Shown here: positions 62,186 through 64,000 of the stretch, in pieces
Position numbering within the stretch: the first letter of the stretch is position 1
Layout: every line of letters starts with the position of its first letter
From: an uncultured Clostridium sp.
Lineage (GTDB): Bacteria > Bacillota > Clostridia > Peptostreptococcales > Peptostreptococcaceae
Assembly: GCA_945871955.1 (NCBI GenBank)
Contig: CAMBXR010000001.1
Location: 209,140 to 273,139 of the forward strand
DNA: 64,000 nucleotides
Direction of reading: 5' to 3'
Notes under the pieces: generated by a model
What the model saw: only the letters and a program-made list of their open reading frames with translations
The model's database searches: none
Told to the model about the DNA's origin: nothing
Program-made: the position numbers and the translations under genes

Positions 62186-63283
62186 ATGAAATTAGGTATA
62201 GTAGGGTTACCAAACGTTGGTAAAAGTACACTATTTAATGCTATAACTCAAGCAGGTGCTGAATCTGCAAACTACCCTTTCTGTACAATAGAACCAAACG
62301 TTGGTGTTGTTTCTGTTCCAGATGAAAGATTAGAAGTACTTAGAGAAATGTACGATTGTAAAAAAGTTGTTCCAACAGCAATAGAATTCTGTGATATAGC
62401 AGGTCTTGTTAGAGGAGCTTCAAAAGGTGAAGGTTTAGGAAATAAATTCTTATCTCATATAAGAGAAGTTGATGCTATAGTTCACGTTGTTAGATGTTTC
62501 GATGATCCAAACGTTGTTCACGTTGATGGAAGTGTTGATCCACTTAGAGATATAGAAACTATAAACTTAGAATTAATATTCTCTGATATAGAAATATTAG
62601 AAAGAAGAATACAAAAAAGTGCTAAAGCTGCTAAAGCTGATAAATCTATAGCTGCTGAAGTTGAATTCTTAAAAGAAATATTAGCAGTTCTTGAAGAAAA
62701 TAAATCAGTTAGAACTATGGACTTAACTGATGATCAAAGAGAATTTGTTGAAACTTTAAATCTATTAACTTCTAAACCAGTTATATATGCTACAAATGTT
62801 TGTGAAGATGATTTAGCTGATGAAGGTGCTAACAATGAATATGTTCACAGAGTTAGAGAATTCGCTGCTACTGAAAGCGCTGAAGTTGTTGTAGTTTGTG
62901 CACAAATAGAAGCTGAAATAGCTGAATTAGAATCAGAAGAAGAAAAGAAAGAATTCTTAGAATCTTTAGGACTTGAACAATCAGGTCTTGATAAATTAAT
63001 AAAATCTTCTTACTCTCTACTTGGACTTATGTCTTACTTAACTGCTGGTGTTCAAGAAGTTAGAGCTTGGACTATAACAGTAGGAACTAAAGCTCCTCAA
63101 GCAGCTGGTAAAATCCACTCTGATATGGAAAAAGGATTCATCAGAGGTGAAATAGTAAACTACAAAGATTTAGTTGAATGTGGTTCTATAGCTGCTGCTA
63201 GAGAAAAAGGTAAAGTTAGACTTGAAGGTAAAGAATACGTAATGCAAGATGGAGACGTAGTTAACTGGAGATTCAACGTTTAA
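62186..63283 (+). CDS. ychF: YchF/OLA1-family P-loop ATPase
   Basis: 365 residues. An Obg-like ATPase that binds ribosomes and has a role in stress responses and start-site fidelity; despite the Obg fold it prefers ATP. Walker A GLPNVGKST (6-14), then NYPFCTIEPNVG and DIAGLVRGASKGEGLGNKFL with the G3 region; a C-terminal TGS domain (about 280-365) contains VRAWTITVGTKAPQAAG. The start ATG follows AAGGAAG. It is the only large plus-strand gene in the right half and uses more highly biased codons than its neighbours. Confidence 0.95.
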   Translation: MKLGIVGLPNVGKSTLFNAITQAGAESANYPFCTIEPNVGVVSVPDERLEVLREMYDCKKVVPTAIEFCDIAGLVRGASKGEGLGNKFLSHIREVDAIVHVVRCFDDPNVVHVDGSVDPLRDIETINLELIFSDIEILERRIQKSAKAAKADKSIAAEVEFLKEILAVLEENKSVRTMDLTDDQREFVETLNLLTSKPVIYATNVCEDDLADEGANNEYVHRVREFAATESAEVVVVCAQIEAEIAELESEEEKKEFLESLGLEQSGLDKLIKSSYSLLGLMSYLTAGVQEVRAWTITVGTKAPQAAGKIHSDMEKGFIRGEIVNYKDLVECGSIAAAREKGKVRLEGKEYVMQDGDVVNWRFNV

Positions 63284-63296
63284 TATTAAAATAATT

Positions 63297-63337
63297 AAGT
63301 CAATAATAGATAAATTCTATTTATTGGCTTTTTTTTA
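63297..63337 (+). terminator. Terminator of ychF
   Basis: AAGTCAATAA (63297-63306) pairs with TTATTGGCTT (63321-63330, one G-U pair), then eight T. Confidence 0.8.
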
Positions 63338-63443
63338 TGACTATTTTTAATTTTCTGTATTTTTTATAATTCAAATATTTCCCTTATTACAGTGCTATAA
63401 TTTTATTACGTTATAAAATTATATTTTTAAGGGGATGGGAGTT

Positions 63444-63917
63444 TTGAGAAGAAATGATAGAGCTATAAAAGATATGGATGTAATAAAGGATATTATATCA
63501 AAGTGTCAAGTTGTGAGAGTTGCCATGTGTCAGAATAATACACCTTATGTAGTTCCTTTAAATTATGGTTATGAATTTAATAGTAATGAACTAATACTTT
63601 ATTGTCACTGTGCAAATGAGGGTAAAAAACTAGATATTTTGGATAAAAATCCTAATGTATTTATAGAAATTGATAGTGACCATAATCTTATAGATGCTGA
63701 TACACCTTGTGCACATGGATTTGAATATTTTAGCATCATGTCTTCAGGCCAAGTAGAATTTGTTCATGATCTATACGATAAAATTCATGGATTAAATAAA
63801 ATAATGGAACACTATACTTCTAAAGACAATAATGACTTTAAAGATAAAATTTTAAATAAAGTACGTTTAATGAAAATAACATGCTCTAATATTTCTGCAA
63901 AAAGAAGTTCTAGATAA
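63444..63917 (+). CDS. Pyridoxamine 5'-phosphate oxidase-fold flavoprotein (NimA-like)
   Basis: 157 residues from the chosen TTG. A split beta-barrel FMN-binding protein of the PNPOx/Nim type; early landmarks are MRRNDR and TPYVVPLNYGYEF, then LYCHCANEGKKLDIL. Relatives include 5-nitroimidazole reductases, but many are of unknown substrate, so resistance should not be inferred. The open frame includes an ATG at 63435, but the only ribosome site (AAGGGG, 63429-63434) touches it with zero spacing and is nine bases from the TTG at 63444, which also gives the family N terminus. Confidence 0.82.
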   Translation: MRRNDRAIKDMDVIKDIISKCQVVRVAMCQNNTPYVVPLNYGYEFNSNELILYCHCANEGKKLDILDKNPNVFIEIDSDHNLIDADTPCAHGFEYFSIMSSGQVEFVHDLYDKIHGLNKIMEHYTSKDNNDFKDKILNKVRLMKITCSNISAKRSSR

Positions 63918-63946
63918 TTTTATATAATAAAAAAAATAGCAAGGAA

Positions 63947-64000
63947 TGTAGTGCACCCCAATTGTTGGACCAAAAATCTAACGATTGGGGTGTTTTGCAT
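63947..64000. mobile_element. Probable terminal end of an IS3-family insertion sequence (cut by window edge)
   Basis: TGTAGTGCACCCCAATTGTT starting at 63947 resembles IS3-family terminal repeats (TG..CTGCACCCC-AAGTT-GAC type). Its inner part forms a hairpin, CACCCCAAT-type arm 63954-63969 with 63977-63992. The rest of the element lies outside. It could instead be the terminator of the preceding gene. Confidence 0.45.

Noticed and set aside
63954..63992. Considered as a plain terminator of the Nim-like gene
   Set aside because: The hairpin has mismatches and only a short T run; the flanking CACCCC repeat pattern fits an IS end slightly better, so it is listed as such with modest confidence.

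Overview
The window is low-GC, AT-rich DNA from a spore-forming Firmicute of the Clostridia. Evidence is the set of sporulation genes (spoIIGA, sigE, sigG, spoIVA, spoVD, spoVE, ylmC/ymxH, a YIEGIA pair), Gram-positive regulation (an isoleucine T-box, a SAM-I riboswitch, a PyrR attenuator), strong AGGAGG ribosome sites, and a division cluster without ftsA. The gene content and order resemble the Peptostreptococcaceae (Clostridioides / Paeniclostridium / Romboutsia type). That placement is an inference from gene content, not from a search. Most of the window is ordinary chromosomal core, with almost every gene on the minus strand.

Layout. 1-6.3 kb (plus): the 3' part of rqcH, then two tandem secreted GH25 lysozyme paralogues that share a promoter pattern. 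6.4-11.8 kb (minus): an orphan OLD-family ATPase/TOPRIM nuclease, pyrR-uraA behind a PyrR attenuator, and lspA-rluD. 11.9-16.3 kb: a polysaccharide deacetylase, a YteA-type zinc protein, a DUF5665 membrane protein, mtnN, and degV divergent from a tetR gene with a palindromic operator between them. 16.3-23.8 kb (minus): T-box-controlled ileS, then the operon HlyD-like / yggS / sepF / yggT / ylmH / divIVA. 24-29.3 kb: a DUF1540 protein, serS, an alanine/glycine:sodium symporter and spoIVA. 29.3-35.9 kb (minus): the DUF512 radical-SAM-like gene with der, plsY and gpsA, and two YIEGIA paralogues with their capping subunit. 36-39.5 kb (minus): ylmC, nrdR, pgeF, and an OmpR-type response regulator with its PhoR-type kinase. 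39.5-54.7 kb (minus): the division/cell-wall (dcw) cluster ftsL-spoVD-murF-mraY-murD-spoVE-murG-murA-ftsQ-ftsZ, leading into spoIIGA-sigE and sigG. 54.9-61.8 kb (minus): SAM-riboswitch-controlled metY inserted between rsmH and ftsL, then rsmH, lgt, a CpsB-type phosphatase and the M16 pair ymfH/ymfF. 62-64 kb (plus): ychF, a Nim/PNPOx flavoprotein, and what looks like the end of an IS3-family element running off the window.

The genes work together in three areas. The first is peptidoglycan synthesis and septation: Mur enzymes, MraY, SpoVD/SpoVE, FtsL/Q/Z, SepF and DivIVA. The second is sporulation control and coat assembly: SpoIIGA processes pro-SigE, SigE acts in the mother cell, SigG in the forespore, and SpoIVA is a SigE-class product. 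The third is nutrient-sensing expression of ileS, pyrR-uraA and metY through RNA leaders.

The most unusual signal is directly in front of spoIVA. A near-perfect 20-bp hairpin buries its Shine-Dalgarno sequence, and a SigE-like promoter sits inside it so that SigE transcripts would start in the loop and escape the hairpin. Read-through mRNA from the vegetative gpsA operon would therefore be translationally silent. No CRISPR array, rRNA or tRNA gene was recognised.
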